Source: Bacteroidales bacterium UBA3543 (GTDB taxonomy: Bacteria; Bacteroidota; Bacteroidia; Bacteroidales; UBA932). From it: a DNA stretch of 23,125 nt. The notes beneath the pieces were generated by a model, which worked only from the letters and a program-made list of their open reading frames with translations, was not told the origin of the DNA and did not search any database. The stretch spans positions 1-23,125 of the forward strand of contig DFOK01000118.1 of NCBI GenBank assembly GCA_002376715.1, in the 5' to 3' direction. This document shows, piece by piece, positions 1-7,660 of this stretch (positions within the stretch are counted from its first letter, which is position 1; each line of letters begins with the position of its first letter). The position numbers and the translations under genes are program-made.

Positions 1-1027
1 TATTTCCCCAAATCATTCCTTTTCCTACAATTGAAGCTGCTTTCAGCAAGAAAATGTTGCTGATATTTCTATTGCGCATACCGAGGGATTTGAGCAAGCC
101 TATCATCGAGATTTTTTCAAAAAGAATAATCAGAATCGCAGATATCATGTTGAAGCCTGCCACAACCATCATCAAGAGCAAAACCATCAACATATTTAGG
201 TCCAGTAGAGCCAGCCAGTCAAAAAGATTGCCCAAAATGCGTGTGAGGGACATAGTAAACATCGCATCATCTTCATCAGTGGAGTTGACGTAGAGTATTT
301 CCTCAATCTCGGCATTTGCAAATTTGATATCTGTCTCAGGATCTATGGCTATTTCAAATGACGATACCTGATTTTTGCTCCATCCGTTGATGCGTTGCGC
401 ATGTCGTTTGTCCACCAGGGCCATGGTCATGTCCAAATCTTCAAGTTGAGCATCATAGAGGCCGCAGATACGGAATTTCCTCACTTTAACCTCATCTTTT
501 ATGAAATAAGTTACCAGATCATCCCCGGAGGAACAGCCGAGACGGGAGGCCAGGCGGCGTGAGATGAGCACATCGTTGGAGATACGTCCGCTATAATCCG
601 GCAATTCTCCTTCATAGAGGCAATTCTCAAAAAAAGTAAGGTTGTATAGGGAATCCACCCCCTTGAAGTAGAGTCCGTTGATATCATCTTTGCTCTTGAT
701 CATTCCCGAACAATAAACCACTCCATCCACACTCTTTACATATTTTTGATCCAGAATGAGATGCCGGTAGGAAAAAGAATCACTCAGAGGATAAAGCTCG
801 TTGATCGGAGATTCGCCCGGAGCCACAAGCGTTACCGAACCCATAAAACCCGTGGCTTTTGAGCGGATTTCCGATTTGAAGCCCCCAACGATGGCCACCG
901 CCACTATCATAATGAGAATGCTGACCGCAACCGATATGGAACCGATACGGTTGCTTATGATACCCATTCTACCCCGGCCGGAGCCTTCGGTACCTATCTT
1001 TCGTGCTATGAAAAGGTGTAGATTCAT
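1..1027 (-). CDS. LolC/LolE-type ABC transporter permease, FtsX family (3' end cut by window edge)
   Basis: This is an open frame of 342 codons with no stop before the window edge, so only the N-terminal part is present. A membrane segment lies at about residues 28-50, followed by a roughly 220-residue extracytoplasmic domain (about 51-270) of the MacB-like periplasmic core type. A second membrane segment lies at about 274-302. Directly after it comes the cytoplasmic motif FEKISMIGLLKSLGMRN (303-319), which resembles the coupling-helix region of LolC/LolE proteins. LolC/E permeases work with the LolD ATPase to release lipoproteins from the inner membrane; that role is inferred from family resemblance. 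The start ATG (1025-1027) overlaps the galM stop as ATGA, so translation is probably coupled to galM. MacB-type exporters are the alternative, but the short N-terminal arm with no fused ATPase favours LolC/E. Confidence 0.8.
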   Translation of the reverse strand, partial: MNLHLFIARKIGTEGSGRGRMGIISNRIGSISVAVSILIMIVAVAIVGGFKSEIRSKATGFMGSVTLVAPGESPINELYPLSDSFSYRHLILDQKYVKSVDGVVYCSGMIKSKDDINGLYFKGVDSLYNLTFFENCLYEGELPDYSGRISNDVLISRRLASRLGCSSGDDLVTYFIKDEVKVRKFRICGLYDAQLEDLDMTMALVDKRHAQRINGWSKNQVSSFEIAIDPETDIKFANAEIEEILYVNSTDEDDAMFTMSLTRILGNLFDWLALLDLNMLMVLLLMMVVAGFNMISAILIILFEKISMIGLLKSLGMRNRNISNIFLLKAASIVGKGMIWGN

Positions 1028-2043
1028 CGGGTAAAATGAAACTCTATCACTCTTTGCCAGGTATCTCCGGCAGCCAGTAGGGCTGAAGGGAAATCGGGCC
1101 GGTTGGGAGAATCGGGAAAAGACTGGCACTCAAGCGCCACTCCATAATAATCATCATACTCCGCCCCGCTCTTAGAAACGGGGCTACCCTTGAGCCAGTT
1201 GCCGGTATAGATCTGGATACCGGGAGCATCGGTGCTGACTATGAGTTTACGACCGCTGACCGGATCGGATAGTTCGGCCACCTTGCGCACTACACCTTCT
1301 TCCCATCCGTCCACTGCCCAGCAATTGTCATATCCTTTACCGTAGCGAAGTGCCGGAAAGTCGTCAAAAAGGTGTTCCCCTATTCTGACAGGAGTCCTGA
1401 AATCCATCGGAGTACCTTCCACCGGAGCCGGTGAACCGGCAGGTATGAGGGTTTCATCCGTTGGAAGATAATTGGATGCTTCGAGTTGCAAGGTGTGATC
1501 TTTGATATCTCCCCTACCCTCTCCTTTAAGGTTAAAATAGGCATGGTTGGTGAGATTGATGACCGTATCGGCATCGCTCTTAGCGCGGAAAGTGATGGTC
1601 AGACGACACTCTTCATTCCATCTGTAGATAACCTCGGCCATTACATTTCCGGGGTATCCGGCATCACCGTCACCACTTTCAAGAGCAAAAGAGACTTCGT
1701 TACCATTCTGTACGCCAAACCAAATACGGTTTGCCCAGCACTCCTCTCCCGGACCTCCGTGAAGATGGTTGGGACCGTTGTTGATTGAAAGGGAATATTC
1801 TTTCCCTGAAAGGGAAAATTTGCCGAAGGCTATCCTGTTTGCATATCTTCCCGGTACTTTTCCCATACAGGGGCCATCACAAAAATAATCCTCCGGCTTT
1901 GCATAACCCAGAGCCACATCGGCCATATTGCCATCCTTATCGGGTACGATGACCGAAATAATACCCGCCCCCAGATTGCTCAGGGTGACACTTGCACCAC
2001 TACTGTTGGTGAGAGTAAAATATTTGATATCAGAGATTACCAT
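1024..2043 (-). CDS. galM: Galactose mutarotase (aldose 1-epimerase)
   Basis: This 339-residue protein has the usual length for GalM. It interconverts alpha- and beta-D-galactose in the first step of the Leloir pathway and is probably cytoplasmic, as no signal peptide is visible. Expected active-site residues are present: H95 in NHLHGG, H167 in LTNHAYFNL, D239 in KGYDNCW and the catalytic base E305 in VALECQSFPDSPN. The start overlaps the end of galK by 7 bp (2037-2043), and the stop overlaps the next gene by 4 bp. The three genes are therefore almost certainly co-transcribed and translationally coupled. Many Bacteroidota GalM-type proteins are secreted; this one looks intracellular, which fits its position beside galK. 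Confidence 0.93.
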   Translation of the reverse strand: MVISDIKYFTLTNSSGASVTLSNLGAGIISVIVPDKDGNMADVALGYAKPEDYFCDGPCMGKVPGRYANRIAFGKFSLSGKEYSLSINNGPNHLHGGPGEECWANRIWFGVQNGNEVSFALESGDGDAGYPGNVMAEVIYRWNEECRLTITFRAKSDADTVINLTNHAYFNLKGEGRGDIKDHTLQLEASNYLPTDETLIPAGSPAPVEGTPMDFRTPVRIGEHLFDDFPALRYGKGYDNCWAVDGWEEGVVRKVAELSDPVSGRKLIVSTDAPGIQIYTGNWLKGSPVSKSGAEYDDYYGVALECQSFPDSPNRPDFPSALLAAGDTWQRVIEFHFTR

Positions 2044-3188
2044 TGCCTTGCTCCATCTGAAATAACCACATCGATCACGCGCGGATCCTTGCCGAAGCGC
2101 TTCTGATAAGCCTCGCGCACCTTTGCTACATACTCATCATGGTTTTCATTTTTCACCATTGCGAGAACGCAGCCGCCGAAGCCGCCGCCCATCATCCTTG
2201 CGCCGAGAACCCCGTCCACACTGCGGGCAATCTCCACAATAAAGTCGAGTTCCTCGCAACTGACCCCATACTCTTTGCTCAAACCTTCGTGGGTACGGAA
2301 CATCTTCTGACCAAACAGAGCATAATCACCCCTCGACAAATCCTCGCAGCCATCCAAAAGACGCTGGTTCTCACTTATCACAAAATGGCACCTCCGATAT
2401 ACCTCGGGATCCATCTCATCTTTGTGAGCATCAAGATCTTCCAGGCTTACATCCCTGAGCAGCTCCACTCCTTCCTTGTACTTGGCTATGAGGGCGACAC
2501 CCGCCTCACACTGGGCACGTCGAACATTGTACTCCGAAGAGGCAAGCGAATGTTTGACCATCGTATCTATAAGCACCAGTCTTATGCCTTCGGGCGCAAA
2601 AGGGAAAAGCTCATACTCCAGAGAACGACAGTCAAGTCTTATTACCTTTCCGGCTTCTCCAAAAAGGGAGGCAAATTGATCCATTATGCCGCAGCGGACA
2701 CCCACATAATTGTGTTCCGTCATCTGACCTATCTTTGCCAATTCCCTTTTATCAAATCCCAGCTTGAAAATGGTATTGAGAGCCGTTCCGAAAACGGACT
2801 CGAGGGCTGCTGAAGAGGACATTCCCGCTCCAAGAGGAATATCTCCGCCAAATACCGCATCAAAACCTCTCGGCGAAGCACCCCTTTTCTTCATCTCCTG
2901 AATTACACCATAGACATAGGATGCCCACTGCTGCTCAGGCTTTTCACCGTCAACATCGAATGAAACACTCTCATCGTAATCTATGGAATAGAGATTTACG
3001 GTAGAAGTTCCATTGGGCACTATTGCGAGGGAAATGCATTTGTCTATGGATGCAGGCAGTACGAAGCCGCCGTTGTAATCGGTATGTTCACCTATGAGAT
3101 TGATACGTCCCGGTGCTGAGAAAATGGAACAATCGGAATGACCGAATTTTTCCTTTATCGCTTTCTTAAGAATTTTTGAATCTATCAT
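2037..3188 (-). CDS. galK: Galactokinase
   Basis: This GHMP-family kinase of 383 residues phosphorylates galactose at C1 using ATP. The galactokinase signature GRINLIGEHTDYNGG is at residues 27-41, the phosphate-binding loop LGAGMSSSAAL at 119-129, the probable catalytic Asp at D170 in GIMDQF, and the third GHMP motif MMGGGFGGC near the C-terminus. No signal peptide is seen, so it is cytoplasmic. It lies 11 bp downstream of the GH2 gene and overlaps galM by 7 bp, placing intracellular galactose use right behind galactan breakdown. galT and galE are not in the window and must be encoded elsewhere if the Leloir pathway is complete. Confidence 0.95.
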   Translation of the reverse strand: MIDSKILKKAIKEKFGHSDCSIFSAPGRINLIGEHTDYNGGFVLPASIDKCISLAIVPNGTSTVNLYSIDYDESVSFDVDGEKPEQQWASYVYGVIQEMKKRGASPRGFDAVFGGDIPLGAGMSSSAALESVFGTALNTIFKLGFDKRELAKIGQMTEHNYVGVRCGIMDQFASLFGEAGKVIRLDCRSLEYELFPFAPEGIRLVLIDTMVKHSLASSEYNVRRAQCEAGVALIAKYKEGVELLRDVSLEDLDAHKDEMDPEVYRRCHFVISENQRLLDGCEDLSRGDYALFGQKMFRTHEGLSKEYGVSCEELDFIVEIARSVDGVLGARMMGGGFGGCVLAMVKNENHDEYVAKVREAYQKRFGKDPRVIDVVISDGARQW

Positions 3189-3199
3189 TATTATCTGTC

Positions 3200-5701
3200 T
3201 TAATTTGCTTTGATTATGATTTGTGCCGTTTCGAGTCCCTCTGAATAGGCCTTAAGTGACATACTGCCACGATACTCATGTGAAGTAACTATTGCCGTCA
3301 GACGGCCGCTGAAAGCGGGCATTACCGGCTCGTGGAATGGATATAAGCAGGTGGGATCACCGTTTGCAACAGCTACAAATTCTCCGGCTCCCTTCACCTC
3401 AAATCGTATCTCATTGGAAGCATTGGGACATAAATTCCCATCTTTGTCAACTATACTGACATAGACGTAAGCCAAATCCCTTCCGTCAGCTTCAATCTTA
3501 TTGCGACTTGTTTCAAGCACTATCGAGTGAGGTTCACCGGCAGTTACGATACTTTTACGCATCTGTTCACGTCCCCTTTCGTTGTAAGCCACAACCTCTA
3601 TCTCGCCGGGCTGATAGACCACATCCGGCCAAATAAGTCTGTATCTGGCCATAAGGGAATCTTTATCGATTTGTGAGAGGTCAACATCGGCAAGGGAGTA
3701 GCTGCCTTTTGAGACAACGCCCTGTGATACCCCGTTGACAAAAAGTTCGGCAGAAGGAAAATCGGTATAACACATTACGGGGATAGTTTCTCCCTCACGT
3801 CCTTCCCAGTTCCAATGGGGTAAGATATGAAGCGTATGGTCATCTTCGTTCCATTGCGAGCGATAGATATAATATCTGTCCTTTGGAATAGAGGCCAGAT
3901 CGATTATACCGAAAAGCGAACTGTGATTGGGCCAGGAATCGGTACCGTATGGAGTCGGCTCTCCAAGGTAGTCAAATCCCGTCCATACGAACTGTCCCAT
4001 AGTCCACTCGAAATCCTCGGCAAGAGCAAAATCAATATCGGGAATATTAGACCAGGGGCAATACTCAACGTCGTACGAAGAAGATTGATGGTCTTCATAC
4101 ATCGCTCTGTACTTTAGTTCGACAGGAATCTTATAAACCCCTCTGGAACTAACTGTAGAGGCTGTTTCAGAACCGAGAATATTGCCTTGAGGCAGAGTTT
4201 CGAAAGCCTTCTTGTAAAGCTCGGTATGGTAATTTATTCCCACGACATCCATCACCTCGGCAAATCCGTTAGTCAGCACACACTGTGGCCGATCCAAGCC
4301 ACAGGTAACAAGTCGTGTGGGATCCTCCCTGTGACAAATGTCCTGTAGAAATGCGGCAACTTTATAGCCCTGATCGTCGCATTGGGTGGGAACCTCATTA
4401 CCGATGCTCCACATTACAACACTCGGATTGTTACGGAAATTGCGGATCATATTGACCATATCCTTCTCCGCCCACTCCTCAAAATGGCGATGATATCCAT
4501 TGGCACACTTGGCGATATCCCATTCATCGAAAGCCTCAACCATCATCATGAAGCCCAACTCGTCACACAGTTCCACAAGTTCGGGAGCAGGCATATTATG
4601 AGAGGTACGGATAGCATCGCAACCCATATCTTTGAGCAACTCCAACTGGTACTTGAGTGCTGATCTGTTGACAGCTGCCCCAAGAGGGCCAAGGTCGTGG
4701 TGATTACATACTCCTTTAAATTTACGCGGCTCTCCATTGAGATAAAAACCTTTGCCCTCCACCAATTTGGTGGAGCGGATGCCAAAACGTGTAATATAAC
4801 TGTCTGTGATGTGATTTCCCTCATAGATAGCAGTGTGGGCAGTATAGAGAGAAGGGGTTTCAGGCGACCAAAGTTCCGGTCTGCGTACAGTAAATCTCAT
4901 AAAAACGGTGTCCGACTGATCTGTCGCATCTTCCAGAAGACTTTCAGCGTATGCCACTTTTTTACCCTTAGGGTTGCGTATTTCAGTTACGATTCGCAAC
5001 TCTTTATCACTACTACCCTCAATAGCCACCTGCATAGATACCTCCGCTTTTTTGCGGGAGACCTCCGGAGTGGTAATATAGGTTCCCCAGATGGGAATAT
5101 GGAGTTTTTTGGTCTTGACTACATGGACATTGCGGTAAAGTCCTGCACCCGGATACCATCTCGATGAACTGGGAGGATTTTCCAGCCTTACGGCAAGAAC
5201 ATTATTCATCCCATCTTGATTGAGCCACTGGGTGATATCACAATGGAAGGAGTTGTAACCCGATGGCCAGTTAATGACCTTAGTGCCATTGACCCAGACC
5301 TGAGCTCCGCTCATAGCTCCATCGAAAAGTATGGAGACTGAGTGACTCTCTTTGTCAAAACTGCGGAGGTCAAACTTGGTACGATACCATCCGATCCCCA
5401 CATGGGGGAGCCCTCCGGTTCTGCCGGTCCTCTCTGTCACAATGATTTCATCATCCTGTTTTACTTCTCTAATCTGAAGGTCGTTTGATCTGTCAAAAGG
5501 CCCATATATCGCCCAATCGTGTGGAATACGCACCTCTTCCCACCCGGAGTCGTCAAAAGCGGGATCAGATGCCGTCTCGAAATCTCCAAGGGAAAACTTC
5601 CATCCCTCTTCCAACACTATTTCACTGCGCGGATTAACTTTATGGCAGGAAACGGCGGCGAAAAAGCAAAGCATTAATGTAAAGGGAATGTATTTTTTCA
5701 T
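3200..5701 (-). CDS. GH2 beta-galactosidase-like lipoprotein with DUF4982 domain
   Basis: This is an 833-residue glycoside hydrolase of family 2. A lipoprotein signal ends in AAVSC with the lipidated Cys at 19. Domains in order are a sugar-binding jelly roll (about 25-200), an Ig-like domain (about 205-315), the TIM barrel (about 315-620), a DUF4982 beta domain (about 625-715) and a further Ig-like domain (about 722-825). The acid/base is E436 in WSIGNEVP and the likely nucleophile is E512 in ILGSETAS. This architecture is common in Bacteroidota exo-beta-galactosidases. Placement between GH53 and galK supports release of galactose from galactooligosaccharides, although GH2 also contains beta-glucuronidases and beta-mannosidases. 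The residues after the lipid Cys (HKVNPR) are basic and not acidic, which hints at a periplasmic rather than surface location. Confidence 0.85.
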   Translation of the reverse strand: MKKYIPFTLMLCFFAAVSCHKVNPRSEIVLEEGWKFSLGDFETASDPAFDDSGWEEVRIPHDWAIYGPFDRSNDLQIREVKQDDEIIVTERTGRTGGLPHVGIGWYRTKFDLRSFDKESHSVSILFDGAMSGAQVWVNGTKVINWPSGYNSFHCDITQWLNQDGMNNVLAVRLENPPSSSRWYPGAGLYRNVHVVKTKKLHIPIWGTYITTPEVSRKKAEVSMQVAIEGSSDKELRIVTEIRNPKGKKVAYAESLLEDATDQSDTVFMRFTVRRPELWSPETPSLYTAHTAIYEGNHITDSYITRFGIRSTKLVEGKGFYLNGEPRKFKGVCNHHDLGPLGAAVNRSALKYQLELLKDMGCDAIRTSHNMPAPELVELCDELGFMMMVEAFDEWDIAKCANGYHRHFEEWAEKDMVNMIRNFRNNPSVVMWSIGNEVPTQCDDQGYKVAAFLQDICHREDPTRLVTCGLDRPQCVLTNGFAEVMDVVGINYHTELYKKAFETLPQGNILGSETASTVSSRGVYKIPVELKYRAMYEDHQSSSYDVEYCPWSNIPDIDFALAEDFEWTMGQFVWTGFDYLGEPTPYGTDSWPNHSSLFGIIDLASIPKDRYYIYRSQWNEDDHTLHILPHWNWEGREGETIPVMCYTDFPSAELFVNGVSQGVVSKGSYSLADVDLSQIDKDSLMARYRLIWPDVVYQPGEIEVVAYNERGREQMRKSIVTAGEPHSIVLETSRNKIEADGRDLAYVYVSIVDKDGNLCPNASNEIRFEVKGAGEFVAVANGDPTCLYPFHEPVMPAFSGRLTAIVTSHEYRGSMSLKAYSEGLETAQIIIKAN

Positions 5702-5710
5702 ATCTATAAG

Positions 5711-5740
5711 TATTAGTCTATATTAGTCTATATCAGTCTC
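5711..5740. repeat. Three-copy 10-bp tandem repeat between the GH53 and GH2 genes
   Basis: Two perfect copies of TATTAGTCTA (5711-5720 and 5721-5730) are followed by a diverged copy TATCAGTCTC (5731-5740). The third copy contains the GH53 stop codon at 5733-5735. The repeat makes up most of the 31-bp spacer between the two genes, so a change in copy number would shift the GH53-GH2 spacing in 10-bp steps. No regulatory role is known. Confidence 0.8.
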
Positions 5741-6764
5741 TAAAGGCATCAAGTGCCACAGTCGGTCTGCCTGTGTTGTCAAATGCGGCTTTGGTATAAT
5801 GACTCCAATTGACAAATCCCTGAGGCTCCCAGTACAAAATGCCCAGACAGCGTCCGTCACTCTTTTCAAGAGCTTTATCTATCAGGTCTATGAGGAAACC
5901 TTTACAGATTTCAGGCTGATCCCAGTTCATACCTACCTCACATATCATTATATCCTTATTATATTTCCCAATCAGTGCCTTCATATTTATAAGACATGCC
6001 TCATTGATGTATTGCCAGTTTCCCGGATCCGGATAGAGCGACATCCCGATGACATCATACTGGGCTGCATGGACAGCCATACCGTCGAGAAGCCAGTTGT
6101 AATGTGCTCCGCTATCCCCTCTATCAATATGAAGTATTACTTTGGACTCGGGGAACACCTCTTTAACAGCCCTGTAGCCAGCATTATGGAGTTCTGTGTA
6201 ATTCTTCATATTTACGGAGGCACGGCCATCCGGCCAAAGCATACCGTCAGAAGTTTCATTGCCTACCTGTACCCATTCAGGATAGATGCCTTCCCCTTTG
6301 AGTACTTCGAGAATTTCTATGGTATGGGATACCAGAGCACCTTTGAGCTCCTCAAAAGGAAGATTGACCCAGGCTGCAGGTTTGTTCTGTTTTCCGGGGT
6401 CTGCCCAGCTGTCGCTATAGTGGAAATCAATCATGAGACGCATTCCGAGAGCCTTGGCTCTTTTTGCCTTGACCAGAAGATCATCCTTGCCGTTCCAACC
6501 ATCAACGGGATTCACCCACACACGTAGGCGTATAGTATTCATACCCAAACTTTTGAGTAACGCCATACACTCCATCTCCGTACCCTGCGCATTGTAAAAT
6601 TTGATACCATCCCTCTCCATCTGCGTTACCCAGCTCACATCTGCTCCCTTTGCAAAATTCACTTTTGAAAGGTTATCAGGGCCAGGAGAGGGTTTGGGAT
6701 CGCCACAAGAGGCTGCCGTCAGCATAATCAGCAGTAAGACGATATATTTTACGGTTCTTATCAT
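5733..6764 (-). CDS. GH53 arabinogalactan endo-beta-1,4-galactanase lipoprotein
   Basis: This 343-residue enzyme is predicted to cut beta-1,4-galactan chains internally. The lipoprotein signal ends in TAASC with the lipidated Cys at 20, followed by the Pro-rich spacer GDPKPSPGPDN and then a single TIM barrel. GH53 features include the start of the fold at FAKGADVSWV (37-46), the motif NTIRLRVWV (76-84), the acid/base E170 in VQVGNETSDGMLWP and the nucleophile E276 in ICEVGMNW. The length matches a single-domain GH53. The acidic residue just after the lipid Cys and the flexible spacer would suit a surface-exposed enzyme. It lies 31 bp upstream of the GH2 gene and 45 bp downstream of the racemase, so all three are probably one transcript. 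Confidence 0.92.
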   Translation of the reverse strand: MIRTVKYIVLLLIMLTAASCGDPKPSPGPDNLSKVNFAKGADVSWVTQMERDGIKFYNAQGTEMECMALLKSLGMNTIRLRVWVNPVDGWNGKDDLLVKAKRAKALGMRLMIDFHYSDSWADPGKQNKPAAWVNLPFEELKGALVSHTIEILEVLKGEGIYPEWVQVGNETSDGMLWPDGRASVNMKNYTELHNAGYRAVKEVFPESKVILHIDRGDSGAHYNWLLDGMAVHAAQYDVIGMSLYPDPGNWQYINEACLINMKALIGKYNKDIMICEVGMNWDQPEICKGFLIDLIDKALEKSDGRCLGILYWEPQGFVNWSHYTKAAFDNTGRPTVALDAFRD

Positions 6765-6809
6765 TATTTCTAATCCTAAATATCCGGTTCAATGTACTTT
6801 CAAACAAAA

Positions 6810-7511
6810 TCAGAGCGGTCGGTAAAGCTCCCTTATGCATCCCTCTGCAAGAGCCTCCAGGCAGGAAATACCCATCTCTTCAGGCAGTCCGGTATGACGG
6901 TAAGCGATTGGAATCTCCGTACAGGCACCCACTACGGGGAGCTTTTCAATTTGCCAAAGCTGTTCCACCACCTTTCTGAATCTCTCACCTGCCTCACGCT
7001 GTTTGCCGGCCTTGACCTGGTCTGTTATGTCGTGGATTTCTACCTGCATCTCCTTTGAAGGGAGCTTGAAGTCATAACCAAAGTATGCCGAGTGTTTCTG
7101 ATAAAGGCCCGTACGCATAGTACCGAGGGTAGCGGTGAGCCAGGCACCCTTGGGACATACGGCCTGCGATTTTTTTATGGTTTCCTCTATGATATGGATT
7201 ACAGGTACGGAAAGTTCCTCTCTGAACTTGTCTATGAAGTAATGAGCGGTATTGCAAGTTACCGCAAGACGGTCGGCCCCCCAACCGATGAGGGTCTCAA
7301 GTCCTTCCCTGATATAATTGTGTGGATCAGGACCTTTGCCGAGAATGAAGGTTGTCCTGTCCGGAGTAATGGTATGTGAATAAACTATCATTCGTGGATG
7401 TTCCTGATCGACGTCCGCAGGTGCCTTTTCAGCGAGAAGTCTCAAAAATTCCGCTGTTGCAGCGGGCCCCATACCTCCGAGAACCCCTAATGTAAGACCA
7501 TTGTTCTTCAT
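6810..7511 (-). CDS. Aspartate/glutamate racemase family protein (PLP-independent)
   Basis: This 233-residue protein belongs to the two-cysteine, cofactor-free amino-acid racemase family. The N-terminal motif LGVLGGMGPAAT is at residues 8-19. Both catalytic cysteines are present: C86 in VTCNTAHYF and C197 in GACTEIP, so it should be active. D,L-aspartate or D,L-glutamate is the likely substrate type; the sequence does not settle which. It is the first gene behind a strong promoter and is followed after 45 bp by the GH53 gene, so it appears to lead the galactan operon. A link between amino-acid racemisation and galactan use is not obvious, and it may simply share the promoter. Confidence 0.85.
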   Translation of the reverse strand: MKNNGLTLGVLGGMGPAATAEFLRLLAEKAPADVDQEHPRMIVYSHTITPDRTTFILGKGPDPHNYIREGLETLIGWGADRLAVTCNTAHYFIDKFREELSVPVIHIIEETIKKSQAVCPKGAWLTATLGTMRTGLYQKHSAYFGYDFKLPSKEMQVEIHDITDQVKAGKQREAGERFRKVVEQLWQIEKLPVVGACTEIPIAYRHTGLPEEMGISCLEALAEGCIRELYRPL

Positions 7512-7517
7512 TATAAT

Positions 7518-7545
7518 AAAGTTAATAATCTACAAATTTAACTTT
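7518..7545. promoter_or_regulatory. Candidate operator: 8-bp inverted repeat over the racemase promoter start region
   Basis: AAAGTTAA at 7518-7525 and its exact reverse complement TTAACTTT at 7538-7545 are separated by 12 bp. On the minus strand the repeat overlaps the -7 element and brackets the expected transcription start near 7527. That is a typical position for a repressor operator. The region is AT-rich, so chance symmetry is possible, and no regulator gene lies in the window. Confidence 0.4.
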
Positions 7546-7563
7546 TTTGGATGGAATTTCAAA
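7533..7563 (-). promoter_or_regulatory. Canonical Bacteroidota promoter for the racemase-galactan operon
   Basis: Read on the minus strand, TTTG (7560-7563) is followed by exactly 19 bp and then TAAATTTG (7533-7540). This matches the Bacteroidota primary-sigma consensus of a -33 TTTG and a -7 TAnnTTTG at full score. Transcription would begin near 7527-7529, leaving a leader of roughly 16-18 nt before the racemase ATG. It is the best promoter I found in the window. Confidence 0.75.
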
Positions 7564-7597
7564 TGTGAATTGACAAATCACAAAACCGGCTACAAAC

Positions 7598-7633
7598 AAA
7601 AATGAGGTCGGCTGATATATTCAACCAACCTCA
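7598..7633 (-). terminator. Intrinsic-type terminator after the aquaporin gene
   Basis: TGAGGT (7603-7608) pairs with ACCTCA (7628-7633). The stem continues inward through GG/CC and TGA/TCA with two mismatches and an A/T-rich loop. Read on the minus strand, the stem is followed directly by a run of five T. It lies 27 bp past the aquaporin stop codon and upstream of the racemase promoter, so it would separate the pdxA-rnhA-aquaporin unit from the galactan operon. Confidence 0.65.
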
Positions 7634-7660
7634 ATTATGTACACGAGTAGCACTAATCTA

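Noticed and set aside
2139..2813. A 224-codon plus-strand open frame inside galK
   Set aside because: It is fully antisense to a well-supported galactokinase gene, has no recognisable domain and looks like a coding shadow.
5799..6527. A 242-codon plus-strand open frame inside the GH53 gene
   Set aside because: It is antisense to a gene with both GH53 catalytic residues, has no promoter and has no family features.
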